In this document: positions 33,804-45,144 of the stretch, piece by piece | Layout: each line of letters starts with the position of its first letter | How positions within the stretch are numbered: position 1 is the first letter of the stretch | Assembly (NCBI GenBank): GCA_905221605.1 | Contig: CAJNDS010000902.1 | Coordinates: 591,762-655,761 of the forward strand | Source of the DNA: Symbiodinium natans | Lineage: Eukaryota; Sar; Dinophyceae; Suessiales; Symbiodiniaceae | Length of the DNA: 64,000 bases | Reading direction: 5' to 3' | Translations under genes and position numbers: made by a program | The notes under the pieces: generated by a model | Databases searched by the model: none | Seen by the model: only the letters and a program-made list of their open reading frames with translations | Told to the model about the DNA's origin: nothing

Positions 33804-34321
33804 GCGGCTGGGCATCGGAGAGTCCCCTGAACCCTAAACCTAAAACCCTACACCCTAAAAGGGTTCAGGGTTTAGGGTTCCTAAACCCTAAACCCTAAAC
33901 CCTAAACCCTAAACCCTAAACCCTAAACCCTAAACCCTAAACCCTAAACCCTAAACCCTAAACCCTAAACCCTAAACCCTACACCCTACACCCTACACCT
34001 TAAACCCTAACTCAAGCCAGCCCCGTTAAAAGATCCTAAGCCCTAATGTTTTGGTTCGCGGGTTTGGAGGCTGTAAAGAGGCGGAATTCGTCCTGAAGAG
34101 GACGCCCCACCCGGGCCCTAAAGCTTCTCCAAATCCTCAGCCCTAAGCCCTAGTTAAAACCCTAAACCCGAAGCCCCAACTCTCACAAGGAGTCGGAATG
34201 GGTGGTAAGGCCCAGGGGTCTGGAGGGATTCGAGAAGGGACCCTTGGGGGGGTTTCAGGGTTTAGGGTTTAGGGTTTAGGGGTTAGAGCATAGGGCTGGT
34301 TCAGGGTTGCAATATGGATCA

Positions 34322-34474
34322 CTTGGCGGTTCATGGTACTTACTAACCAATTATAACTGGGCTTATAACCCTACTTATAACTGGGAGAACCCCTATAAGG
34401 GCCTCTAGGGGCATTACACGTAGGGTTTATAAGTCCAGTTATAAATTGGTTAGTAAGTACGAAGAACCTCCAAG
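34322..34474. mobile_element. MITE-like family 3, full copy
   Basis: Long inverted ends: CTTGGCGGTTCATGGTACTT and ACTAACCAATTATAACTGG on the left, their reverse complements (CCAGTTATAAATTGGTTAGT, AAGTAC, GAACCTCCAAG) on the right. Interior about 60 bp. It lies within the intron between 33803 and 34716. A right-end fragment is at 13172-13233. Confidence 0.8.
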
Positions 34475-34715
34475 CATGTAGGGCGGCTGTATGCGCACCT
34501 CAAGCTTCGAGATCTATCATCAGCATGCCTTTGGTGCAGTTTCTTTTCTTTTTTTGTTGGGGAGGAGGGGGAAGGGGGGGGGAAGGGGGGGGTAGGGTAT
34601 CAGTATTCAGGGTTTAGGGTCTTTAGGGTTTAGGACCTTGAGCCCTAAACCCCGAACCCTAAACCCTAAACCCTAAACCCTAAACCCTAAACCCTAAACC
34701 CTGTCGGTTTCTCAG

Positions 34716-34793
34716 GTGTACAAGGAGCTGGATTATGCCACCAACTTCCATGGCAATGGCACGGGTCAGTGGAAGGACTCCGGTCTTGGTGAG
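34716..34793 (+). CDS. Cache-domain sensor gene, exon f
   Basis: Seen: acceptor GTTTCTCAG at 34707-34715, first base G, reading VYKELDYATNFHGNG then TGQWKDSGLGE, GC donor at 34794. Known: VxKExDxxTN and KDSGLGExFRxA are consecutive conserved blocks. The next block, AFRAA, is found in frame 0 at 53659, so the joined codons read SGLGE-AFRAA exactly. If that join is right the intron is about 18.9 kb. Reading on without splicing hits TGA after AETRP, so a truncated product is the alternative. Confidence 0.75.
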
Positions 34794-35239
34794 GCGGAGA
34801 CGCGGCCATGACCTGTGTGGGTAGTTTAGGGTTTGGGGTTTGGGGTTTGGGGTTTGGGGTTTGGGGTTTAGGGTTTAGGGTTTAGGGGTTCTCGAAATGA
34901 GGGTCCCTGTTTGGGTCCGTAGTTTCAGGATGCGGGGCTATCTAGGGGACCCGTAAAGGGACCTTAATTTTGAACTAGCCAATAAACCCCGAACTTTAAA
35001 CCATTGCAGCCCTCAACCCTAAACCCTAAAGCCCAAGCCCTTAACCCTTGTAGCCCTAAACCCTAAACCCTTAAACCCAAACCTAAAGCCCAAACCCTAA
35101 ACCCTTGTAGATTGGGTCGTCGTCTTCGAAGTTGCGGTGGGCTCCGCATGGATTCAAGGGCTTCAGTTCTTGGGGGAGTCATGGTCCATGGCTTGGCGGG
35201 CTTGCTGGGTTTAGGACAGCCCGTTTAGGGCTTATAGGG

Positions 35240-35330
35240 GCTTGTAGGGGCTTTAGGGCTTTAGGGCTTTAGGGCTTTAGGGCTTTCGGGCTTTCGGGCT
35301 TTCGGGCTTTAGGGTTTCGGGTTTAAGGTT
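35240..35330. repeat. TTTAGGGC / TTTCGGGC variant array
   Basis: About eight 8-bp units of CTTTAGGG and CTTTCGGG at the left side of the long intron, a variant of the telomere-type unit. Confidence 0.8.
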
Positions 35331-35825
35331 CACGACAGCCCATCTTAGGGCTTCAGGGCTTGAGGGTTTCGGGTTTAAGGCTTACGACAGCCCCTTCAGG
35401 CATGAGGCTTGGGCTTGTGTTTCATGTTGCGCTGAGGACCGTCATCGTTTTTTGTGAACCTTTGGCAGTCTCTCAGGTGTAAAATCATATGTATACATAG
35501 ACATGTACATACACATCTACATGTACATCGGCATATGCATGCACATACATCTTCGTAGGAGTGTAGTGGGATGAGAAGAGTCGCACTCCTTGCGTTGAAT
35601 TGACAGGGCTTAGCCGGAGGGATGGGAGACTGCCGGGAGCCTCACACCGAGTTGCCGCGCTCCCCTTTAGCCTCCACCCCTCCACCCTTTAGGACTTAGA
35701 GTTTGGGGTGTAGGGCTTAGGGTTCAGGGTTTAGTGTTTGGGAGATTGCCGGGAGATTCCCAGGCGTACACCTTAGATACTTCAAGGCTTCCGGAAGGAG
35801 TACTATGCAGCATCATGCACCTGTT

Positions 35826-35924
35826 TGGATGTTCCCCCTTAAACTAGCAGCCCTCAACAGGGATGATAGTACCCCCTACCATAATCCCGATTAAGGACTG
35901 TTAGTATGAGGGAGAACATCCCCA
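35826..35924. mobile_element. MITE-like family 4, copy 1
   Basis: Inverted ends TGGATGTTCCCCCT and AGGGAGAACATCCCC. The interior includes CCCTCAACAGGGATGATAG. A second copy is at 39816-39909 and a one-ended remnant at 58913-58960. Confidence 0.7.
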
Positions 35925-36103
35925 ATTCGCCTCACTCACTACTTGTGCTCTTTCGGCTGCCCTGAACCCTAAACATTGAGATTTTTTGTTGTGGCCAGTT
36001 AGTGGATGCATGGTTCCACATAAGGCCCTGAAGTCACCCTAAACGGGTAGGGTATTTTTTTTGTGTTTTTTTCTGGTTTTTTTTTGTGTTTTTTTCCGTT
36101 TTT

Positions 36104-37330
36104 TAAGCAAGAAAGAAAGGAAGACAGAAAGGAAGAAAGAAAGAAATAAAGAAAGGAAGGAAAGCAAGACAGAAAGAAAGAAATAAAGAAAGGAAGGAAA
36201 GCAAGACAGAAAGAAAGAAATAAAGAAAGGAAGGAAAGCAAGACAGAAAGAAAGAAAGAAAGGAAGGAAAGCAAGACAGAAAGAAAGAAAGAAAGAAAGA
36301 AAGGAAAGAAAGAAAGAAAGAAAGAAAGAAAGGAAGAAAGAAAGGAAGAAAGAAAGAAAGAAAGGAAAGCAAGACAGAAAGAAAGAAAGAATGAAAGGAA
36401 AGCAAGACAGAAAGGAAGAAAGAAAGAAAGAAAGGAAGGAAAGCAAGACAGAAAGAAAGAAAGAAAGAAAGAAAGGAAGAAAGAAAGAAAGAAAGGAAGA
36501 AAGAAAGGAAGAAAGAAAGAAAGAAAGAAAGAAAGGAAAGCAAGACAGAAAGAAAGAAAGAATGAAAGGAAAGCAAGACAGAAAGAAAGAAAGAAAGGAA
36601 AGCAAGAAAGAAAGAAAGAAAGAAAGGAAATAAGAAAGGAAGAAAGAAATAAAGAAAGAAAGAAAGGAAAGCAAGACAGAAAGAAAGAAAGAAAGAACGA
36701 GAGAAATAAAGAAAGACAGAAAGAAAGAAAGAAAGAAATAAAGAAAGAGAGAAATAAAGAAAGAAGGAAAGCAAGACAGAAAGAAAGAAAGAAAGGAAGA
36801 GAGAAAGGAAAGAATGAAAGAAAGAAAGGAACACAACACAGAAGGAAAGAAAGAAAGAAAGAAAGAAAGAGAGAAAGAAAGCAAGACAGAAAGAAAGGAA
36901 AGCAAGACAGCAAGAAAGAAAGAAAGGAAGAAAGAAAGGAAAGCCAGACAGACAGAAAGGAAGGAAGGAAGAAAGAAAGAGAGAGAGAGAGAGAAATAGA
37001 AAGAAAGGAAAGAAAGGAAGAAAGAAAGAAAGCAAGAAAGAAAGAAAGAAATGAAGAGAGAAAGCAATAAGAAAGCAAGAAAGACACACAGAAACGAAGA
37101 CAATGAAAGAAAGAAAGAACGAAAGAAAGAAGGACAGAAAGAGAGAGAGAGAGAGGGAGAAAGAGACGAAGGAAGAAAAAGCAAGCAAAGAAAGAAAGAC
37201 ATAAAGTAAAGAAAGAAAGAATGAGATATACAAAACCAGCAAGAATGAAGGAACGAAAGAAACAACTAAATAAACAAACAAAGCAAGAAAAAACAGAAAG
37301 AAAGAAATGGAGAAAGAAACGACCCTCGCC
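36104..37330. repeat. GAAA/GGAA purine tract of 1.2 kb
   Basis: Almost pure purine on the + strand, built from AAAG and AAGG words with regular GGAAAGCAAGACAGAAAG blocks about 50 bp apart on the left. The minus strand has three overlapping frames of more than 400 codons made of F, L and S, all artefacts of a stop-free composition. Able to form triplex (H-) DNA. Confidence 0.95.
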
Positions 37331-38500
37331 AGCTGTGGCTGAGGCACGCATGATGTGGAAGACGGTCCATACGCAAGCACAGGACGCTTCCGCAATGTAT
37401 GAGTTTCAAGACCACATCTTTAGACAGCAGCATCACAGCCCATGTGCCAATGAATCCCTCTCAGATGTTTGGCTGTAGCCTTGTTGCACAGATTCCGTTG
37501 CTAGGGATTCTTCCTCGACAGGCTTGCATGGGTTGACTACGCAAAGGTCAGGAAGCCAAAAGTTGCTAACTCTTGCATGGTCGACGTATCAGCAGCACGT
37601 ATGTTTGAAAGAAGTGCTGCTGTGAGCAGCGTTGATCAGAGCACCGCTGCAGCCATGCGCCCAACTTCACGCGGCGGTCGGGGGCGGCCGGGAGAATGTG
37701 GGCAGCATACAGCCCTAAATCCTAAACCGCTGCAGCCAGTAACCAGTAGCTGCGTCCTGGTGGGGTCCCGTCCGCGCCACTCTGGCAACGAAGCAGTGTG
37801 TCCGTTGGCCATATTGAACCCTCCACTTGAATGGCCAGCGACCGTAAACTGACTGGTCTCAACGGTCAGCGAGGGTTCCCCCATTTAGACCCCTCCAGAG
37901 AGGGATCACAAAACCCATAAATCCAAGAAGCCCCTGCCTGTGCACCTAGCTGGTCCGAGAACCGCTGCAGCCATGCGCCCAAGTGCGTGCTCATTACGCA
38001 GAGGCTGGGCGCGGTGGTCGGGGCCAGGCATGAGATGTAGGCAGCATACAACCCTAAACCCCAAACCGCATCAGCCAGCAGCTGCATCTTCGCGGTGCGC
38101 TGTCCATGCCCTCCACAAAGGGATCAGAAAACCCATAAATCCAATAAGCCCACAACCCTAAACTCCTGAAACCCAAGCACAAGGAACGCTGTAAACCCTG
38201 TAAATGCAGAGTCGAAAACCCATACTGGGAAAAGTGGCCTTAGGCTTCCGCTCGTTTCGCACGTTCCTGGTTGGCCCTCAAAACCCTCAGCCTTCAACTA
38301 TCAACCCTAGACCACCCAAAACCCTGGTCCTTATGTGGAACCTGTGAGGATGCAACAAATGCCCTTCGACACAGCGATGCAACAAATGCCCTTCGACACA
38401 GCGGCCAGGCAGTACTGGACCCGACGGATTTAGGTTTGTAGGGTTTAGGGTTTGCCTGTTTTGGGGAAGGGATCACGGCTTCAGCCGGGGTCCGGTGCTA
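37331..38500. other. Unique GC-rich stretch with a diverged direct duplication
   Basis: Segments at about 37638-37770 and 37957-38095 share ACCGCTGCAGCCATGCGCCC, GGCAGCATACA and CAGCTGC-type words in the same order, followed in each by AAAACCCATAAATCCAA (37910, 38128). A perfect 27-bp tandem duplication lies at 38349-38402 (GATGCAACAAATGCCCTTCG...). No gene recognised. Confidence 0.6.
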
Positions 38501-38539
38501 TCTTTGCCTAGGTCTCGCTCTGTCTTTTCCTTGGTCGCG

Positions 38540-38640
38540 CGGTCCTTTGGTCCTCTGGTCCTGCAGTCCTGCGGTCCTGGTGAAGTGGTCCTGCGTTCCC
38601 CTGGTCAGGAGACCGGTCCTGCGGTCCAGATGTGCAAGCT
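38540..38640. repeat. GGTCCTCTG-type minisatellite, first
   Basis: Short units of GGTCC(T/G)(C/G)(T/C)G in tandem. A second, longer stretch is at 39990-40195. No coding meaning. Confidence 0.75.
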
Positions 38641-39165
38641 TGCTTGAAGACATGTCAAGACCATACCAGTCCCTTCCAAGCCCATCACGGTTAGCGTCGG
38701 GTTTGCCGATGGGGGGGGGGGGCCGTGGACCGTACGAATCCCTTCCTAACCCAGCGTGCGTGCATCGTGTTTGCAAATGAGCCGTTCAAGCTTGCGTCAA
38801 GACTATATGAAGCCGCGTCATGCGAGCGTAGCGGTTGCAAATGGGGGGGGGCTGCGCCCCCCCCAACCCCCCCGCTTTTGTTAAGCCACCCAAGGTGCTT
38901 CTAGGTCCAACGAATCCCTTGCGACGCTCATCTTGCGAGACTGTGTCTGCAAATCGAGGGGAATCCCCCGGTGTGCAAGTGTGCTTTTTGCGCAACGAAC
39001 CCTTTCCAAAACCCATCTTGCGAACATCGCTTTGCAAATGGGGGTGGAGGGGCCCGAACCCCCCGCTTTTGTAAAGGTGTGCAACCTTGCTTTAAGACAA
39101 GCAGAACCTCGTCCAAATCCATCATGCGAGCACCATGTTTGCAAATGTGACCCGAAGGGTTAAGC
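38630..39165. repeat. Dispersed repeat with G8/C8 hairpin, cluster 1
   Basis: About four diverged units of 100-115 bp, each reading GTGCAAGCTTGCTT...CCCATCATGCGAGCATCG then TGTTTGCAAATGGGGG, sometimes followed by GGGGGGGGCTGCGCCCCCCC and ACCCCCCCGCTTTTGTTAAG. The G-run and C-run form a perfect stem of eight G:C pairs plus a C:G pair around TGC. Confidence 0.8.
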
Positions 39166-39169
39166 CCCA

Positions 39170-39815
39170 AGCCGTAGGGACTCTTTCCTGCGGCGCTGCC
39201 CCAAGCGCAGCGCGGGGGTCTATGGTTTCGGGCGCTTCGAGGGGTCACAATTAGTACCGGGCCCGGAAGCCCTGAACCCTAAGCCCTGGGAGTCCTTGTT
39301 AAGGCGCCACCCACTGGCACGCAGCGGGACTGGAATCCGTGGCTTGTGGGGTATTGGGGTTCTGGGGTTTTGGGGTTTTGGGGTTTCGGGGTTTGCGGGT
39401 TTGGGGGTTTGGGTGTGTGGGGGTTTGGGAGTTTGCGATTGTGTTTTGGGTTTGGTTTTGGGGCGAGGCTGTAGAATTGAAGGCTATAGGGCCTTCGGCT
39501 TCTGTGCAGACCTGTAGGTTCTATCTGGGGTTGATGAAGACAAGGGGCCCGAAAATGGAAACCCTGGAGGCCCTCGAAAGTAGAGGTTACCCTTAAAAGG
39601 ACCCCCGCAAGGCACCCCCAAATTCTGGAAGGCTTCTGCGCTCGAAAGCCGCCCTTGAACTCTGAACAATAAACCCCGAACTCTAAACCGTCTAGGCCGT
39701 GAAGTGTAGCCCCCCTCCCGCCAAGTGTGTAACAACATCCCTGCTGAACTGACCCGTCCAACAAAAGGAGCTGTAGCCCAAAGTTGGGGATTGCGGGCTT
39801 TTAGTTGGGTAGTTT
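39170..39815. other. Unique stretch, no gene recognised
   Basis: Contains a GGGGTTTTGGGGTTT-type run (39350-39450) that could form G-quadruplexes, then mixed sequence with open frames on both strands but no motif. Confidence 0.4.
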
Positions 39816-39909
39816 GGAATGTTCCCCTTAGACCATCCTTAACAGGGATTAGATTAGGGGGCATTCTCATCCCTCTGAAGGACTGGTTCTAAACGGGGGA
39901 ACATCCCGG
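39816..39909. mobile_element. MITE-like family 4, copy 2
   Basis: Ends GGAATGTTCCCCTTAG and GGGGGAACATCCCGG are inverted repeats; the interior has TTAACAGGGATTAGATTAGG, matching copy 1 at 35826-35924 in part. Confidence 0.65.
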
Positions 39910-39989
39910 AAAGTAAATGAAGCCGCAAGAAGCAAGTAAACTTGCGATCCATAGCTTTCAACATCTCGGCTTTTCTGCTAGCGTTGGCC

Positions 39990-40195
39990 CTGGCTCGGTG
40001 GCCTTGGTAACGTTGGCCCCAGGCCTTCTGGTCGCCTGGTCCCCTGGTCCTCTGTCCCCTGGTCCTCTGGCCCTCTGGTCGCTTGCTCTTCTGGTCCTCT
40101 GGCCCCTTGGTCCTCTGGTCCTACGGTCCTCTGGTGCTCTGGCCCCGTGGTCCTCTCGTCCTCTGGTCCCGTGGTTTCCCGGTCCCGTGGTCAGA
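39990..40195. repeat. GGTCCTCTG-type minisatellite, second
   Basis: About 20 units of CTGGTCCTCTGGCCC type, 9-12 bp each. A + frame is open across it only because of the period. Confidence 0.8.
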
Positions 40196-40915
40196 TTTTC
40201 TTGTTTTTGATGTACTTGTTTTGGACATCATGATTATGGTATAGTGACTATGTAGGATAACATAAGAATACATATGTATATATATATATATATATGTATC
40301 TATATATGCCTATATAACATAGTATAATGCAATATAACAATATTTGATTTATGTTATATATTTCATATATAACATAACATATAATATACTAATATATACT
40401 AATATATACTAATATATATATATACAGAAATATATATAATATACTAATATACTAATATATACTAATATATAATCTAATTTAATACAATATAATATAATAA
40501 AATACAATATAATATAATATAATCTAATATAAGAAATAATACTAAAAGAAGATAATAGCATACTAATAGATAATATAATTTAATATATGATATATTCATA
40601 TATCATATAGTCTAATTAATCTAATATAATATGATACAATGGAAGATGATATAATATAATTGAATACAAATATAAACATAAATGAACATGTAATATAGCT
40701 CCATGCAATATAAAAAAATATAAGATAAGATAACATAATACAATTTTATATCATATAATCTCGTATAATATCATACAGTATGATAACATCTAATAAAGCA
40801 TATGTATGTCTGTATGTATGTATGTATGTATGTATGTATGTATGTATGTATGTGTGTATATATATAAAGTCATATAGTCCAATTCATAATACACAGTACA
40901 TATTTATATTGTTCT
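40196..40915. repeat. AT-rich low-complexity DNA
   Basis: ATATAATATACTAATATA words with a TATG tetranucleotide run at 40802-40856. No gene. Confidence 0.85.
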
Positions 40916-40917
40916 CT

Positions 40918-41105
40918 TGGAGCCGTGCAAGCTTGCTTCAAAGTGTATGAAACCCTTCCAAACCCATGATGCGAGCATTGTGTTTGCAAATGGGGGGGGC
41001 TGCGCCCCCCCCAACCCCCCCGCTTTTTTTTTTTAAGCCGGGCAAGCTTGCTTCAAAGCAGATGAATCTCTTTCAAACCCATGATCCCGGCATTGTCTTC
41101 GCAAA
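40918..41105. repeat. Dispersed repeat with G8/C8 hairpin, cluster 2
   Basis: Two more units of the family at 38630-39165 (GTGCAAGCTTGCTTCAAAGT..., CCCATGATGCGAGCATTG..., TTTGCAAATGGGGGGGGC). The hairpin is conserved perfectly, including the TGCG at the loop. Confidence 0.85.
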
Positions 41106-42290
41106 ACACACAACTATACACCAAAATACAATAAGAGACAAGAATATACAGTAATATAATAACACATACAAAAGAAGTACTTACAATAATCTCCAGTAGT
41201 TTACAATAATTCAATGAAAACAACAATCTACAAAAACATACAAAAATATATAGCAATATCCAATAATATACCATAATATACAATAGCCTACAATAATATA
41301 CGAATAATATACAATACTGTACAATAATATGAAGTAATCTACAGAAACATGCAATAATGCACAATCATATGCAATAAGATGGAATAATATACAATATTAT
41401 AGAATCATATAGAGTAATGTATAATAATAGATAATATATTTTCAAAAATTACAAGAATATGCAGTAGTATACAAGAATATTATTAAAAAATAGACAATAA
41501 TTTCCAATAATATTCAGCAATATGCAATGATTCATGCAATAACATGCAAGATAATATAAGACAATGCACTGATGTTCAAGAATGCCAGAATACACATGAA
41601 TATACACTTATATACAAGAACATACAAGAATATATAACAAGATGCAATATCTGTGACAATAGAATACGATAATATACAGTTATACACACTTATATCAAAA
41701 ACATAGATTACTAAACAAGAATAGACCAGAGTATACAATATTCTACAATAATATGCAAAAAATTACAGTACTCTACAATCGTTTACAGTATGTAAAGCAG
41801 TAGATTACTAAACAATAATGGACCAGCATATAGAAGACTAGATAGTACGCATTACTCAAATATGTTCAAAAAGATACCATCAGAAACAATAATATGCAAC
41901 AGCACACAATAAGATACAATAATAGACAATAATACTGAATTTTATTCAATAATATTCTAATACTGAATACTATTCAATAATATTCAACATGATGAATAAT
42001 ATTCAAGAATATTCAATGATATTCAATAACATTCAATAATATTCAATAACATTCTTGAAGACTCAAGAATATTCAAGAATATTCAACAATATTCAAGAAT
42101 ATTGAATAATATGCAAGAATACACTAGAATATACAACAGCTACAATATTACAAGAACACAGAAATGCTGCATTTTTCAGCAATTAGAGCCTACAAAAAAA
42201 ACAAATGCTGTAACCTACAGCATTCCGAGCATTAGAATACCCAGAAATGCTGTGTTGCGTTTTGGGCTTACACACAACCAGAAATGCTGC
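41106..42290. repeat. AATATACAATAAT-type AT-rich repeat
   Basis: Degenerate repeats of ACAATAATATACAA and, from 41935, of AATATTCAAGAATATTCAAT. Near 42160-42300 GCTGCATTTTTCAGCA-like blocks recur three times. No gene. Confidence 0.85.
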
Positions 42291-42781
42291 ATTTCATAGC
42301 ATTTAAAGCCAGGACTGGCAGGGCCAACGTTAGCAAGGCCAACCAGCCAGGGCCAACGTTCGGAAAAAAAGACCTCCGCCTCCGAAGCCCTAGGGCCCTA
42401 ACACGACCCACACCCTTCACCTTATGTCCTAAATCCTATTCCCCTGAACCCCAGACACTCAAGAATGGAACAAGGTACTGGCTGATCTGGCGCGAGCTGG
42501 GCAACTTGAGATTCTGCCCTGACTTGTTTAGGGCTTAGGGCCTAGGGTTCTCTTGGGAGGGGGGGGGAGGGTTAAGGGTTTAAGGGTAAGGGGTTTGGGG
42601 TTGTAAGGGTTTTAGGAGACTCAGAGAAGGGTGTCAGGAGGCTTATAGGGATTCTTTTTCGCACCGCCTGCGCGTCTCCGCGGCCGGTTGCTGTCAACAT
42701 TTTTCCAAAACTCAGCCCCAAGCCCGTAAGCCTGGCCGTGAGCCCTACCTCCAAAACCCTCATCTTAAACCCCAGATCCTC
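42291..42781. other. Diverged telomere-type and unique sequence
   Basis: A small unique stretch with GGCCAACGTT repeated (42322, 42351) and a few TTTAGGG/GGGTTTAA units. No gene recognised. Confidence 0.5.
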
Positions 42782-43910
42782 AGAAGTTTGTATTGTGGCC
42801 ACGGAGTGCAACAGCTGGTTGGCGCAAGAGGGCTCTTTTGTCGAGGAGGTATTCAGCACGTAAGCCCTGGTGGAAAACCCTAATCCTAAACCCTCAATCC
42901 TAAACCCTCAGTGTAGCTCAGAGGTTTGTATTGTGGCCACGGAGTGCGGCAGCTGGTCGGCGTAAGAGGGCTCTTTTGTCGAGGAGATATCCAGAACTGA
43001 GAGCCCCCAACCCGAAATTGTAAACCCGAAGCCATAAACCCTCAGTCCCAAACCCTAAATCCGAACATCTCTCAGTGAACCTCAGAGGTTTGTGTTGTGG
43101 CCACGGAGTGCAACAACTGGTCGGCGCAAGAGGGGCTCGTTTGTCGAGGAGGCTGGAAGGGAAGGCGCTAGTTTGGGTTAAGGGCTCTAACGTCGTACTC
43201 ATAGCCGCAAGTATAGCTACCGTTCAAGCAGAAGGGATGCTACGTGTCCGGAAAAGCCCGAATCCTAAACCCTCAATCCTAAACCCTAAATCTTTCGGAA
43301 GATTTCTCAGCGCAGCTCAGTGGTTTGTATTGTGGCCACGGAGTGCAACAGCTGGTCGGCCGAAGCCTTGAATTCCTGGGCGTAAACCCGAAATCCTAAA
43401 CCCGAAGCCCTAAACCCTCAATCCCTCTCATTGCAACTCGGAAGTTTGTATTGCGGCCACGGAGTGCAACAGCTGGTCGGCGCAAGAGGGCTCTGCTGTG
43501 GAGGAGACATCCAAGGCCTTGAGCCCTGGTGGAAAACCCTAAATCCTAGACCCTCAATCCCAAACCCTAGATCCGAACCATTTCTCAGTGCAGCTCAGAG
43601 GTTTGTCTTGTGGCCCCGGAGTGCCACAGCTGGTCAGCGCAAGAGGGCTCTTTTGTCGAGGAGATATCCAGAACTCAGAGCCCCAAGTGGGCCCCAAGCC
43701 CAGAAGTCCTGGCCGTTTACCCGAAATCCTGAACCCGAAGCCCTAAACCCTCAATCCCAAACCCTAAATCCGAAACATCTCTCAGTGAACCTCAGAGGTT
43801 TGTTTTGTGGCCACGGAGTGCAACAGCTGGTCGGCGCAAGAGGGCTCTTTTGTCGAGGAGGCTGGAAGGGAAGGCGCTAGTTTGGGTTAAGGGCTCTAAC
43901 GTCGTACTTG
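42782..43910. repeat. Seven-copy dispersed minisatellite upstream of the large ORF
   Basis: Seven copies of a roughly 65-bp core (GAGGTTTGTATTGTGGCCAC then GGAGTGCAACAGCTGGTCGG and CGCAAGAGGGCTCTTTTGTC) start near 42782, 42920, 43084, 43318, 43440, 43597 and 43793, separated by telomere-derived CCTAAACCCTCAATCC words. Copies 3 and 7 also share the downstream segment GAAGGCGCTAGTTTGGGTTA, so a larger block of about 710 bp was duplicated. All three + frames are open in places; no coding function is supported. Confidence 0.9.
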
Positions 43911-44854
43911 AAGGTTTGGGGCTACTCAGAACAGCAAGTAGAACTGTGCAAGACCGTAGTTATTCCCAAACGAATTGGACTCGAAGTCACCACCGAAAAC
44001 CCGGCAGAAGCAGAAACACCCGCCTGCTTGAACGCAGAAGGGATGCTACGTGTCCCAAGTTCCGTCCCTCGCCGCCAAGCATGTCCTTGAATCACAGGTC
44101 TGGTAGAGCAACGACTGGTAGTGGTTATGCCGAGGTCTGTCTTCCAACTTGACAACTTCCGGAACCAAGACTCTCTCTGCTTCTGCGGCAGGCCAGCGCT
44201 GCCATCGCAGCACCTTCGGTCAGTCTACGACCCCCCGAACTTGCAGTTGTGATCCTGGTGGCCTCTGAGTGTGATTCGCTGTGTGTGCGGCTGAAATCTG
44301 CTACTCCTGAAACGCTTCCGGTGCTGCGTCGTACTAGAAGAAGATGCAACAAGTGAGTTGCAATCAAGCTCTGCCTCTGTTTAGACTTACAGCTGCACCC
44401 TTGTACTGTGGTTCACGGGTGTCACACGACAAGCTTCGGCTCGAGCCCGGTTGAACCTGTTTGCAATTCGCGCGGCCGACGCAAGGCACGGGCTGCAAAC
44501 TCCGGAGGGGGATGTTGATGTCACACGTACTTCGGTAGCGGCTGCAGCATTAGGACACGGAGCCCCATGCAAACCGATGTGGGAACTTGCGCGTGCTGTG
44601 CGTTAGGCACGGGCTCTGGCAGGAGCATCGGATATCGGCAACTAGAACAGTGCTAGAGAGCCTATACGCAGGGTGCGTATGGCACGGGGTCTGGCTTCGG
44701 GCAGGAGCAAGAACTGGATATCAGCAAGAGCAATCCTGACATATCCTGACGCAACGACCTGAGCAGACCATGGTTGCCACGGGGCGACCGCAGACAGGGT
44801 CCACCTCACAGTATCGTGCCCAGACAAGTACGAGTCTTAGACCGCCAGGATGCT

Positions 44855-44857
<3 letters not shown>
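43911..44857. other. Upstream region of the large ORF
   Basis: Unique, GC-rich, free of telomere units. GCAGAAGGGATGCTACGTGT at 44033 repeats 43229. A diverged direct duplication of GGCACGGGCTCTGGCAGGAGC lies at 44605 and 44680. It may hold the promoter, 5' leader and left end of the transposon; no TATA box or terminal inverted repeat could be fixed by eye. Confidence 0.5.
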
Positions 44858-44891
<34 letters not shown>

Positions 44892-44982
44892 TCGAGGACG
44901 ACGACGACGACGACGACGACGACGAGGACGAGGACAGGACGAGGACGAGGACGACGAGAACGAGGACGACGACTATAGTAAC
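44858..44982. repeat. (GAC)n trinucleotide tract
   Basis: About 40 GAC/GAG/GAT triplets, ending about 160 bp upstream of the ATG of the large ORF. In one frame it reads poly-Asp, but that frame is not the one of the large ORF, so it is probably 5' leader. Confidence 0.9.
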
Positions 44983-45144
44983 CATAGTCTTACTTATTTG
45001 TCCTCGAAAGGCACTGCTGATTCTTCTAGATGTGCTAGGAAGACGGCCAGTGATACTACTTCTGATTTGTGCTGATAGTCGTTGTTTGCAACGTTGGCCA
45101 GGCCACATCAGCGTGCTTCCTGTGCTCACTTGCACAAGTGCAGC

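Larger units (their letters stand above)
23455..36000. repeat. Interspersed telomere-type arrays, third block
   Basis: Long CCCTAAA arrays at 24297-24411, 25550-25675, 27350-27395, 28040-28090, 33039-33172 and 33879-33975; TTTAGGG arrays at 23459-23515, 24510-24643, 24775-24845, 25305-25365, 27487-27590 and 28178-28235. CCCCTAAA variants are listed separately. Gaps of more than 300 bp not otherwise listed (31830-31990, 35100-35700) hold only diverged units and short islands with no gene I can name. Confidence 0.9.

Noticed and set aside
35999-37395. Three overlapping minus-strand ORFs of more than 400 codons
   Set aside because: They are F/L/S-only translations of a GAAA/GGAA purine tract that lacks stop codons; all three frames are open at once.
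43075-44152. Arginine-rich ORFs in the seven-copy repeat
   Set aside because: Frames are open because the repeat lacks stops; copies differ by frame-shifting indels.
44806-45135. Poly-Asp / poly-Ser ORFs near 44.9 kb
   Set aside because: Products of a (GAC)n tract in frames different from the large ORF.
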